From an uncultured Sphingomonadaceae bacterium (GTDB lineage: Bacteria > Pseudomonadota > Alphaproteobacteria > Sphingomonadales > Sphingomonadaceae), in contig CAIQHF010000047.1 in assembly GCA_903871605.1 (NCBI GenBank), positions 1 through 46,207 of the forward strand: DNA of 46,207 nt, in the 5' to 3' direction. The notes beneath the pieces were generated by a model that ran no database searches, was not told where the DNA came from, and saw nothing but the letters and a program-made list of their open reading frames with translations. Below, piece by piece: positions 1 to 7,379 of the stretch (the first letter of the stretch is position 1; the number at the start of each line of letters is the position of its first letter). Position numbers and translations under genes: made by a program.

Positions 1-2
1 CG

Positions 3-242
3 CGTGCGATGGCGGATCGTGCCGCGCGAGAGGCGGTGCCGCGCGTCGTGCCCGAGCGCGCGCCCGCGCATGTCGAGGCGCCGCGCGCCATCCCCGAGCG
101 CGCACCGCCGCACGTCGAGGCGGCGCGTCCGGCGCCGCATGTCGAGGCTGCGCGACCGACGCCGCATGTCGCGCCGCCGCACGAGGCTCCCCATCCGGCG
201 CCGCCGCATGCTAGCGAACCGCGTCGCGGTGACCATCAGTGA
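3..242 (+). CDS. C-terminal tail of a His/Pro/Ala-rich protein (5' end outside window)
   Basis: The frame is open from the first bases of the window to the TGA at 240-242, so only the last 79 or so residues are visible. They are almost entirely Pro, Ala, His, Glu and Arg, with imperfect short repeats of the type P-x-H-V-E-A and E-R-A-P, ending in a cluster of P-H pairs. No domain or membrane segment is visible, and such tails are usually disordered. An Arg/Ser-rich reading of the same DNA in another frame looks like a shadow. The gene lies 35 bp upstream of corA on the same strand, so the two may be co-transcribed. The His-rich tail could bind metal, but that is only a guess. No function is assigned. 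Confidence 0.5.
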   Translation, partial: RAMADRAAREAVPRVVPERAPAHVEAPRAIPERAPPHVEAARPAPHVEAARPTPHVAPPHEAPHPAPPHASEPRRGDHQ

Positions 243-277
243 TTCTGGAGTAGCGCAGTGCGGGATGGACGAGCGGG

Positions 278-1246
278 ATGCTGAAGATACTCGACAAGGC
301 AGGCGGGGCGACCGACGACGACGACGCGCTCGACAAGGCGGTGTGGATCGATCTGTGCCGACCGACCGACGAGGAGATAGCGCGCGTCCAGAAGGCCTAT
401 GACATCGCGATCCCCGATCGTGCGCATCTCGCCGAGATCGAGGCGTCGAGCCGGCTGCGCGCCGATCGCGGACGGCTGATCATGAGCGCGCCGCTGGTCG
501 CGCGGCACGGCGAGATCGGAACGCTGTCCCCGACCGGCTTCCTGCTGCTCGAGACGGTGCTGATCACCGTGCGCTTCGGTGAAATGGCGGCCTTCGATTC
601 GGTCCACGAGTCGCTCGCCAAGGCGGCCAGGCCGACCAACGCGCGCGAAGTGTTCGTGCATCTGCTCGAAGATATCGTCGATCGCTCGGCGGATCGGCTC
701 GAGCGCGTGGCGGAGGCGCTGTCCAGCGCCTCGCACGAGATTTTCGCCGAGCCCGAGACGGACAGCCGCAAGCATCGCCTCGCGCATGAGACCAGGCGGC
801 TGCGCGGGTTGATGATCAGCATCGGGCGGTCGAGCGAGCAGATGGTCAAGGTGCGCCATGCCTTTCTCGCGATCGGGCGGATCGCCACCTTCGTCACCGA
901 TCGCTGCGAGCCCAAGATCGAGGACGATCTGCGCGAACGGCTGGCGGCGATCCGCCACGACATCGAATCGCTCGACGAATTCGAAAGTTCGCTGACCGGC
1001 CGCGTCCAGTTGCTGCTCGATGCCGCGACCGGCTTCATCTCGATCGAACAGAACGAGGTGGTCAAGGTGCTGACCGTGGTCTCGGTCGCGGGTGTGCCGC
1101 CGGTGCTCGTGGCCGGGATCTACGGGATGAACTTCCACAATATGCCCGAGCTCGCCTGGCCGTGGGGCTATCCCTTCGCGATGGCGCTGATGGTGGTGAC
1201 GACGATCCTGCCGATCCTGTGGTTCAAGTGGCGCGACTGGCTGTAG
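278..1246 (+). CDS. corA: CorA family magnesium/divalent cation channel
   Basis: The product is 322 aa, the usual CorA length. CorA forms a pentameric inner-membrane channel that admits Mg2+ (also Co2+ and Ni2+) and is gated by cytoplasmic Mg2+. The large N-terminal soluble domain covers about residues 1-255. It is followed by a first membrane helix ending in the signature Y-G-M-N (GMN at 283-285), a short periplasmic loop with M-P-E-L, a second helix and a basic cytoplasmic end (K-W-R-D-W-L), exactly the family topology. An ATG at 278 with a G-rich stretch just upstream is the likely start. It follows a His/Pro-rich protein by 35 bp. The family assignment is secure; preference among divalent ions cannot be read from the sequence. 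Confidence 0.93.
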   Translation: MLKILDKAGGATDDDDALDKAVWIDLCRPTDEEIARVQKAYDIAIPDRAHLAEIEASSRLRADRGRLIMSAPLVARHGEIGTLSPTGFLLLETVLITVRFGEMAAFDSVHESLAKAARPTNAREVFVHLLEDIVDRSADRLERVAEALSSASHEIFAEPETDSRKHRLAHETRRLRGLMISIGRSSEQMVKVRHAFLAIGRIATFVTDRCEPKIEDDLRERLAAIRHDIESLDEFESSLTGRVQLLLDAATGFISIEQNEVVKVLTVVSVAGVPPVLVAGIYGMNFHNMPELAWPWGYPFAMALMVVTTILPILWFKWRDWL

Positions 1247-1462
1247 GGATGAGCAGCGCGGTGCGCGCGCCTGCCGCGCCGCGTCGTGCGCACGCCATCG
1301 TCCTCCGTCGCCCGCGTCCGTGTCTCGCGGGAAGGCGCGGGATCTCGGCGCTGGCTGGCGAGGATCATTGAGTCGCGTCGCCCAACAGCCCGGCGCGATT
1401 TCCCCGCTTGCACATTTCCATCGCTGTCATACATGCTGCACCGCAACAACGGGAGCGACGCC

Positions 1463-2668
1463 ATGACCACCGCCGCATCCGGGCCGGCGCGCCTCGTCCA
1501 CGGCGCGGGGATCGTGATGTTCGCGCTCGCTATGGGCGGCTTTGCGATCGGCACCACCGAATTCGCCTCGATGAGCCTGCTGCCCTATTTCGCGCGCGGC
1601 CTGGGTATCGACGAGCCGACCGCGGGCCATGCGATCAGCGCCTATGCGCTCGGCGTCGTCGTCGGCGCGCCGCTGATCGCGGTGGTCGGCGCCAGGCTCG
1701 CGCGGCGTACGCAGCTGATCGCGATGATGGCGGTGTTCGCGGCGGGCAACGCGCTGTCCGCCTGTGCGCCGAGCTACCATTGGCTGCTCCTGTTCCGCTT
1801 CCTGTCGGGGCTGCCGCACGGCGCCTATTTCGGGCTCGCCGCCCTGGTCGCGACGACATTGGTGCCGCCCAATCGTCGCACCATGGCGGTTGGCCGGGTG
1901 ATGCTGGGGCTGACCGTCGCGACCGTGATCGGCGTGCCGGTGGCGAGCTGGGTGGGGCAGGCGGTGGGCTGGCGATCGGGCTTCGTGATCGTCGCGGCGC
2001 TTGCCCTGCTGACGATGGCGCTGCTGGCGATCTACGCGCCACGCGATGCCGCAGCGCATGATGCCAGCCCGCTGCGCGAGCTCGGTGCGCTCAGGCGTGG
2101 CCAGGTGTGGCTGACGCTGGCGATCGGCGCGATCGGCTTCGGCGGGCTGTTTTCGGTATATACCTATCTCGCGACGACGCTGACCGAAGTCACTCACGTC
2201 TCGCCCGCCGTGGTCCCGATCGTGCTCGCGGTGTTCGGGATCGGCATGACGCTGGGCAATATCGTCGTGCCGTGGTTCGCCGATCGCGCGCTGATGGCGA
2301 CCGCCGGGGGGCTGCTGCTGTTCTCCGCGGCGACGCTGATCATCTTTCCGTGGGCGGCGCCGCATCTCGGCTGGATGATCGTCGACGTGTTCTTCATCGG
2401 TGTCGGTGGCGCGCTGGGTACAGTGCTGCAGACGCGGCTGATGGACGTCGCCGAGGATGCGCAGGCGCTCGCCGCCGCGCTCAATCATTCGGCGTTCAAT
2501 ACCGCCAATGCGCTGGGGCCGTTTTTGGGCGGGCTCGCGATCGATGCGGGTCTGGGCTGGACCTCGACGGGGCCGGTCGGCTGCGCGCTGGCGCTGGCCG
2601 GGTTTCTGGTGTGGATCGTGGCGTGCCTCGACGCGCGGCGGCGGGTGCGGGTGGCGGCGCTCGCCTGA
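1463..2668 (+). CDS. MFS exporter, DHA1 family (AraJ/YdhP-like)
   Basis: A 401-aa major facilitator protein with about 12 hydrophobic segments, matching the AraJ/YdhP branch of drug:H+ antiporters. Typical pieces are the opening G-T-T-E-F-A motif in helix 1, the helix-4 region with R-F-L-S-G-L-P-H-G-A-Y-F-G, and the motif around V-x-G-V-P-V-A-S-W in helix 5. The frame is open further upstream from 1286, but the ATG at 1463 has GGGAG 8 bases before it and starts just ahead of helix 1, so I use it. Substrate is unknown; relatives export sugars, arabinose-like compounds or drugs. The 216 bp between corA and this gene show no other feature. Confidence 0.9.
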   Translation: MTTAASGPARLVHGAGIVMFALAMGGFAIGTTEFASMSLLPYFARGLGIDEPTAGHAISAYALGVVVGAPLIAVVGARLARRTQLIAMMAVFAAGNALSACAPSYHWLLLFRFLSGLPHGAYFGLAALVATTLVPPNRRTMAVGRVMLGLTVATVIGVPVASWVGQAVGWRSGFVIVAALALLTMALLAIYAPRDAAAHDASPLRELGALRRGQVWLTLAIGAIGFGGLFSVYTYLATTLTEVTHVSPAVVPIVLAVFGIGMTLGNIVVPWFADRALMATAGGLLLFSAATLIIFPWAAPHLGWMIVDVFFIGVGGALGTVLQTRLMDVAEDAQALAAALNHSAFNTANALGPFLGGLAIDAGLGWTSTGPVGCALALAGFLVWIVACLDARRRVRVAALA

Positions 2669-2675
2669 GCGAGCC

Positions 2676-2766
2676 GTTCCCGTGGCGCAAGCCGGGGCTC
2701 AGGCCCGTAGCGTGTCGCGGGCGCTGCGTCCGATCAGGAAGGCGGGGCCCGCCCTGCGCCGGGGAA
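2676..2766. repeat. Family-1 palindromic repeat unit (paired hairpins)
   Basis: The unit begins GTTCCC..., has a short hairpin and GGCTCAGG, then a spacer of about 40 bases, and closes with the reverse-complement module ending CCGGGGAAC. Copies of the same design occur at 29615-29711 and in the cluster at the right end of the window. It fills most of the gap between the MFS and MATE genes. This copy is read open in the frame of the downstream MATE gene, which explains why that frame extends to about 2457. The REP/REPIN-like nature is inferred from structure. Confidence 0.7.
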
Positions 2767-2819
2767 CCGAAGCGTTCTGGCCTCTTGCCAAACCTTTCCC
2801 CGTCCCGCAGGCGGCGCGG

Positions 2820-4193
2820 ATGGGAGAGGGCACCGACACCCGCTGGTGGCGCCGGGAGGCGCGCGCGACGATCGCGCTGGCCTATCCGCTCGTGCTCACC
2901 AACCTCGCCCAGGCGCTGATCCAGACCACCGACGTCGTGCTGCTCGGCTGGGCGGGGCCGCGCTTCCTCGCGGCGGGTGCGCTCGGGGTCAATCTGTTCA
3001 ACGCGTGCATGGTGTTCGGCGTCGGGCTGGTCACCGCCTCGGCGCCGATGATGGCGCGCGCGCTTGGGGCATGCGCGCACAATGTCCGCGACGTGCGGCG
3101 CACCGTGCGCCAGGCGATGTGGGCCGCGGTGGCGGTGTCCGCGCCGATGTGGGTGCTGCTGTGGCACGCCGAGGCGATCCTGCTCGCCTTCCACCAGGAT
3201 GCGGGGCTCGCGCACGACGCCGGGCGGCTGGTGCGGCCGATGATGTTCGGCGTGCTGCCGCTGATGGGCTATTTCGTGCTGCGCTCGTTCGTCTCCGCGC
3301 TCGAGCGGCCGGGCTGGGCCTTCCTCGTCGGCGCGGCCGCCGTCGGCTTCAACGCGCTGCTCAACTACAGCCTGATCTTCGGGCGGTTCGGCTTGCCGTC
3401 GCTGGGGCTGCTGGGGGCCGGGATCGGCAGCGCCTGCTCGAACCTGCTGATGTTCGTCGGCATGGCGATCGTCGTGATGCGCCATCCTCGGTTTCGCCGC
3501 TATCATCTGTTCGGCCGCTTCTGGCGCGCCGACTGGCCGCGTTTCGCGCAGGTCTGGCGGCTGGGGTTGCCGATCGCGGTGACGCTCGGGCTCGAGGTGA
3601 CGATCTTCAACGCCGCCGTATTCCTGATGGGGCTGATCGGCGCCCCCGAGCTCGCCGCGCACGCGGTCGCGATCCAGATCGCCTCGCTCTGCTTCATGGT
3701 GCCGCTCGGGCTCGCGCAGGCGGCGACGGTGCGCGTCGGCTTCGCCTTCGGGCGCGCGGATCGCCGCGGGATCGCACGCGCAGGGTGGACGGCGTTCGCG
3801 ATCACGATGGCGTTCATGGCGGTGCCGGCGGGTCTGATGCTGCTGGCACCACGCCTGCTCGTCGGGCTGTTCATGGACGTGTCGAACCCCGTCAATGCGC
3901 ATGTCGCGGCGCTGACGGTCTCGTTCCTGACGGTCGCGGCGCTGTTCCAGTGGGTCGACGGCGCGCAGGCGGTGGGTGCGGGCATGCTGCGGGGGCTGCA
4001 CGATACCGCGATGCCGATGCTGTTCGCGGGCGTCGGCTATTGGGTGATCGGGCTGGGCACGGCGCTGCTGTTCGGTTTCGGGCTTGGCTGGGGCGGCGTG
4101 GGGATCTGGATCGGGCTCGCCGCGGGGCTGGCGACCGCCGCTACGCTGATGGTGACGCGCTGGATGCGGCGCGAGGCGCTGGGGTTGGTGTAG
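2820..4193 (+). CDS. MATE family multidrug efflux protein (NorM-like)
   Basis: From the ATG at 2820 the product is 457 aa with about 12 membrane segments in two similar halves, as in MATE cation-coupled exporters. The N-terminal helix region reads A-Y-P-L-V-L-T-N-L-A-Q and is followed by T-T-D-V-V-L-L-G, typical of NorM-type members. The second half has the mirrored pattern beginning L-P-I-A-V-T-L-G-L-E and a conserved Q-x-x-D-G-A-Q-A-V-G segment. The frame is open back to 2457, but that extension runs through the MFS 3' end and a repeat, so it is unlikely to be translated. It probably exports cationic organic compounds by H+ or Na+ antiport. It lies 151 bp after the MFS exporter, so two efflux genes stand side by side. 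Confidence 0.9.
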   Translation: MGEGTDTRWWRREARATIALAYPLVLTNLAQALIQTTDVVLLGWAGPRFLAAGALGVNLFNACMVFGVGLVTASAPMMARALGACAHNVRDVRRTVRQAMWAAVAVSAPMWVLLWHAEAILLAFHQDAGLAHDAGRLVRPMMFGVLPLMGYFVLRSFVSALERPGWAFLVGAAAVGFNALLNYSLIFGRFGLPSLGLLGAGIGSACSNLLMFVGMAIVVMRHPRFRRYHLFGRFWRADWPRFAQVWRLGLPIAVTLGLEVTIFNAAVFLMGLIGAPELAAHAVAIQIASLCFMVPLGLAQAATVRVGFAFGRADRRGIARAGWTAFAITMAFMAVPAGLMLLAPRLLVGLFMDVSNPVNAHVAALTVSFLTVAALFQWVDGAQAVGAGMLRGLHDTAMPMLFAGVGYWVIGLGTALLFGFGLGWGGVGIWIGLAAGLATAATLMVTRWMRREALGLV

Positions 4194-4201
4194 CGCGCCG
4201 T

Positions 4202-4275
4202 GCTCCCGCGTATGCGGGAGCCCAGGTGAAGCGCGCGCTGCGACTGGAACCCTGGGCTCCTGCCTGCGCAGGAGC
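4202..4275. repeat. Palindromic repeat unit, GCTCC variant, between convergent genes
   Basis: A GCTCCCGC/GCGGGAGC hairpin followed by CCAGG is mirrored after about 24 bases by CCTGG and a GCTCCTG/CAGGAGC hairpin. It lies between the convergent MATE and yaiI genes, where it could stop transcription from both sides, though neither hairpin carries a T-run. A half unit of the same variant is at 44134-44153. Confidence 0.65.
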
Positions 4276-4287
4276 ACGACGTCGCCT

Positions 4288-4737
4288 CTATCCCCGCGCC
4301 AGTTTCGCCAATGCGGTATCGAGTGCCTGGAGGAAGCGCGAGCGATCGGTCTTCGAAAACGGCGCCGCGCCGCCGATCTGGTCGCCGCCGGCGCGCAGGT
4401 CCGCCATGATCGCGCGTGTCGCGATCGCGCCGCCGATCGAGCTGGTCGTGAACGGCTTGCCGGTCGGCGCGATCACCATCGCGCCCGCCTTGAGACAGCG
4501 GTCGGCGAGCAGGATGTCGGCGGTGACGACCACCGCGTCGGGCCCGGCCAGTTCGGCGATTCGGTCGTCGGCGGCGTCGAAGCCGTCGCTCACCGTCTCG
4601 CGGCGGATCAGCGGGTGTGGCGGCACGCGCAGATGCGAATTGGCGACAATCGTGACGGGCACTGCGGTCCGGTAGGCGACCTTGTAGATCTCCTCCTTGA
4701 CCGGGCAGGCGTCGCCGTCGACGAGGATGCGCGGCAT
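4288..4737 (-). CDS. yaiI: YaiI/YqxD family protein (DUF188)
   Basis: A 149-aa protein starting M-P-R-I-L-V-D-G-D-A-C-P-V-K, the hallmark opening of the YaiI/YqxD family. Further conserved acidic blocks follow: D-x-A-D-D near residue 63, V-V-T-A-D-I-L-L-A near 80, and the C-terminal G-G-A-A-P-F-S segment. The fold is thought to be PIN-domain-like with an acidic metal site, but the biochemical role is not established. The start at 4737 is preferred over upstream in-frame codons because it matches the family N-terminus. It begins only 4 bp after the stop of the DEAD-box helicase, so the two form an operon. The partner suggests an RNA-related job, but that is inference. Confidence 0.9.
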   Translation of the reverse strand: MPRILVDGDACPVKEEIYKVAYRTAVPVTIVANSHLRVPPHPLIRRETVSDGFDAADDRIAELAGPDAVVVTADILLADRCLKAGAMVIAPTGKPFTTSSIGGAIATRAIMADLRAGGDQIGGAAPFSKTDRSRFLQALDTALAKLARG

Positions 4738-4741
4738 CGGC

Positions 4742-6496
4742 TTAGCGGCGCGGACCCGTCGGGCGCACGCCGTGCGGCGCGCCGCCCGAGCGCGGGCCGT
4801 TGCCGCGCGGCGGACCACCCGGCCCGGCGCGACGCGGCGCACCCGCCTGTGGCGGACCGCGACGCGGTGCGGGCCCACGCGCGGGCGGGCCGCCGGCGGG
4901 CACGATGCTCACCTCGCCATTCTCGTCATGCCCCGCGGACTTGCGGATCGCGACCGAGAAACGCTGCGCGGCGTTGGGATCGATCTCGAACAGCGTCTCG
5001 TCCTGCGCGATGCGGATCGCGCCGATCTCCTGCTTGGTGATGTGGCCGCGGCGGCAGATCAGCGGCAGAAGCCAGCGTGGGTCGGCATTCTGCGCGCGCC
5101 CGATGTCCATGCGGAACCAGACGCCGCCGTCGCCCTCGCGCGCGCCGCCCTGGCGATCGTCGCGGCGCGGCGGCGGGCCGTCATTGCTGTGCTCGACCAT
5201 CGATTCGGGGGCGGGCAGGCGCGCGCGGTGCGCGTGGACCAGGGCCGCCGCGATATCCTCGGGCGTGCGCTCGGCGATCAGCCGCGCGGCGAGCACGCGA
5301 TCCTCCTCCTCGACCTCGACCGGCTGGAGCAAGGTTTCGAGCAGCCGCTCGCGATCCGCCTTCATCACGTCCTCGACGGTGGGCGCGTTCATCCATTTGG
5401 CGTCGATCTTGGCGCCTTTCAGCATCATGTCGACGCGCCTGCGCCGCTGGTAGGGCACGATCAGCGCGGCGATGCCCTTGCGGCCTGCGCGGCCGGTGCG
5501 GCCCGAGCGATGCTGCAGCGCCTCGGCGTCGCGCGGCAGCTCGACATGGACGACGAGGCTGAGCGACGGCAGGTCGAGCCCGCGCGCGGCGACGTCGGTG
5601 GCGACGCAGACACGCGCGCGCTTGTCGCGCAGCGCCTGCAGCGCGTTGTTGCGCTCGGACTGGCTGTGCTCGCCCGACAGCGCGACGGCGGAGAAGCCGC
5701 GATCGACGAGATTGGCGTGGAGATGGCGCACCGCGTCGCGCGTCGCGCAGAACAGGATCGCGGTGTCGGGCTCGTGGAGGCGGAGCAGGTTGACCACCGC
5801 ATTCTCGATGTCGGAGGGCGCGACGGTCACCGCCTGATAGCTGATGTCGCCATGACCGCGGTCCTCGCCGACGGTCGAGATGCGCAGCGCGTCCTTCTGG
5901 TAGCGCTTGGCGAGCGCGACGATCGGGCGCGGCATCGTCGCCGAGAACAGCATCGTGCGGCGGGCGTCGGGGCTGGCGTCGAGGATCTGCTCGAGATCGT
6001 CGCGGAAGCCCATGTCGAGCATCTCGTCGGCCTCGTCGAGAATCGCGACCTTGAGCCCCGAAAGGTCGAGCGCGCCGCGCTCGAGATGATCGCGCAGACG
6101 ACCAGGCGTGCCGACGACGATATGCGCGCCGTGCGACAGCGCGCGCCGCTCCTTGGAGGCGTCCATCCCGCCGACGCAGGTCGCGACCCAGGCGCGCGCA
6201 TCCTTGTAGAGCCAGATCAGCTCGCGGCTGACCTGCAGTGCGAGCTCCCGCGTCGGCGCGATGATCAGCGCGCCTGGCTTGCCCGACGGACCGGCGTGGC
6301 CGTCGGCGTCGAGCAGCTGCTCGGCCATCGCGATTCCGAAGGCGACGGTCTTGCCCGAGCCGGTCTGCGCGGAGACGATCAGGTCGCGTCCCTGCGCCTC
6401 GGGCTCGATCACGGCAGCCTGGACGGCGGTGGGTGCGGCGTATCCGCGCGCGACAAGGGCCTCGGCAAGCGAGGCGGGGAGTGTTGAAAAGGGCAT
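4742..6496 (-). CDS. DEAD-box ATP-dependent RNA helicase with DbpA-type C-terminal domain (DeaD/CsdA-like)
   Basis: A 584-aa helicase. The first RecA domain has a Q motif near residue 25, Walker A A-Q-T-G-S-G-K-T at 43-50, P-T-R-E-L-A at 81-86, D-E-A-D at 154-157 and S-A-T at 185-187. The second has H-R-S-G-R-T-G-R at 329-336. Residues 455-520 match the DbpA RNA-binding fold (N-A-D-P-R-W-L-L-P-L-I-C ... T-L-F-E-I), and the last 50 residues are Gly/Pro/Arg-rich, an RNA-binding tail common in cold-shock helicases. It most likely unwinds structured mRNA or rRNA in ribosome assembly or in the cold. It is the first gene of an operon with yaiI (4-bp gap). DeaD/CsdA is the nearest named relative, but other DbpA-domain helicases cannot be excluded. 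Confidence 0.93.
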   Translation of the reverse strand: MPFSTLPASLAEALVARGYAAPTAVQAAVIEPEAQGRDLIVSAQTGSGKTVAFGIAMAEQLLDADGHAGPSGKPGALIIAPTRELALQVSRELIWLYKDARAWVATCVGGMDASKERRALSHGAHIVVGTPGRLRDHLERGALDLSGLKVAILDEADEMLDMGFRDDLEQILDASPDARRTMLFSATMPRPIVALAKRYQKDALRISTVGEDRGHGDISYQAVTVAPSDIENAVVNLLRLHEPDTAILFCATRDAVRHLHANLVDRGFSAVALSGEHSQSERNNALQALRDKRARVCVATDVAARGLDLPSLSLVVHVELPRDAEALQHRSGRTGRAGRKGIAALIVPYQRRRRVDMMLKGAKIDAKWMNAPTVEDVMKADRERLLETLLQPVEVEEEDRVLAARLIAERTPEDIAAALVHAHRARLPAPESMVEHSNDGPPPRRDDRQGGAREGDGGVWFRMDIGRAQNADPRWLLPLICRRGHITKQEIGAIRIAQDETLFEIDPNAAQRFSVAIRKSAGHDENGEVSIVPAGGPPARGPAPRRGPPQAGAPRRAGPGGPPRGNGPRSGGAPHGVRPTGPRR

Positions 6497-6609
6497 CGCG
6501 GGCAGATGGCGATTTCCAGCGCAAGTGCAAGCATATTCGTCATCGCCGCCGCGCTGGAGATCGGCGTGCGGCGAGGCTAGGATGGCCGAAACCCGCGAAG
6601 GACAACGAC

Positions 6610-7257
6610 ATGCTGGTGCTGCACACCTGGACGACGCCCAATGGAAAGAAAGTGCCGATCCTGATGGAGGAGCTCGGCCTCGCCTATGAGCTCCACTTCG
6701 TCGACATCTCGAAGGACGAGCAGTTCGAGCCGAGCTTTCTTGCGATCTCGCCCAACAACAAGATCCCCGCGCTGGTCGATCATGGTGCGGCGGGCGGGCC
6801 GCTGTCGATCTTCGAGAGCGGCGCGATCCTCGAATATCTGGCCGACAAGCATCATGGCTTCCTGGCCGCCTCGGGCCATGCGCGCTGGAAGGCGATGGAG
6901 TGGCTCTACTGGCAGGTCGGCTCGCTCGGCCCGATGCTGGGGCAGCTCGGCTTCTTCGCGGTTCGCGCGAAGGAGAAGGCGCCGCTCGCGATCGATCGCT
7001 TCACCGAGGAGGCGGCGCGGCTGCTCGGCGTGCTCGACCGCCGTCTGAGCGAGGCGCGCTATCTGGCGGGCGACGACTATACGATCGCCGACATCGCCTG
7101 CTATCCGTGGATGGTGGGCGCAACGACGATGATGAAGGACGTGCTCGCCGACGCGCTCGCCGGCAAGGACTCGATCGCGCGCTGGATGGACGAACTCGGC
7201 GCGCGGCCGGCGGTGCAACGCGGCATGGCGATCAAGCCGCCGGTGGTGGCGGGGTGA
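6610..7257 (+). CDS. Glutathione S-transferase family protein (YfcG/YghU-like)
   Basis: A 215-aa soluble protein with an N-terminal thioredoxin-like domain (to about residue 85) and an all-helical C-terminal domain. The start region (T-W-T-T-P-N-G-K-K) and the I-S-P-N-N-K-I-P-A-L-V-D block resemble nu-class enzymes such as E. coli YfcG and YghU, where the T-P-N-G turn contacts glutathione and the protein acts as a disulfide-bond reductase. The F-E-S-G-A-I-L-E-Y-L motif is the usual glutathione gamma-glutamyl binding segment. The ATG at 6610 fits the family N-terminus; the open frame upstream to 6433 overlaps the helicase on the other strand and is a shadow. It is divergent from the helicase, with 113 bp between them. 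Confidence 0.92.
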   Translation: MLVLHTWTTPNGKKVPILMEELGLAYELHFVDISKDEQFEPSFLAISPNNKIPALVDHGAAGGPLSIFESGAILEYLADKHHGFLAASGHARWKAMEWLYWQVGSLGPMLGQLGFFAVRAKEKAPLAIDRFTEEAARLLGVLDRRLSEARYLAGDDYTIADIACYPWMVGATTMMKDVLADALAGKDSIARWMDELGARPAVQRGMAIKPPVVAG

Positions 7258-7263
7258 GCTACT

Positions 7264-7374
7264 CCCTCTCCCCAGCGGGGAGAGGGTTGGGGTGAGGGGG
7301 AGCGGCGGCGCAGCCGTCGCGTCTCACTTAGGAGGCTGGACACCCTCACCCAACCCTCTCCCTGAGGGAGAGGG
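7264..7374. repeat. Family-2 palindromic repeat unit (CCCTCTCC type)
   Basis: A hairpin of CCCTCTCCCC and GGGGAGAGGG is followed by GGTGAGGGGGAGC, a variable GC-rich centre, then CACCCTCACCCAACCC and a closing CCCTCTCCC/GGGAGAGGG hairpin. The near-identical layout recurs at 15657-15766. Here it separates the convergent GST and efflux lipoprotein genes and reaches to 6 bp from the latter's stop. The GAGAGGG hairpin without T-runs may still act as a transcription barrier. Confidence 0.75.
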
Positions 7375-7379
7375 CTAGA

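Noticed and set aside
4-402. Arg/Ser-rich ORF on + at the left end
   Set aside because: It is another frame of the His/Pro tail running into corA, with implausible composition (runs of R-R-R), so it is a shadow.
236-1138. Long antisense ORF over corA, and similar long antisense ORFs over most genes
   Set aside because: GC-rich codon bias leaves antisense frames open; they lack domains, and the sense frames have clear family motifs.
2457-2819. N-terminal extension of the MATE protein
   Set aside because: It overlaps the MFS gene and a repeat; the family N-terminus begins after the ATG at 2820.
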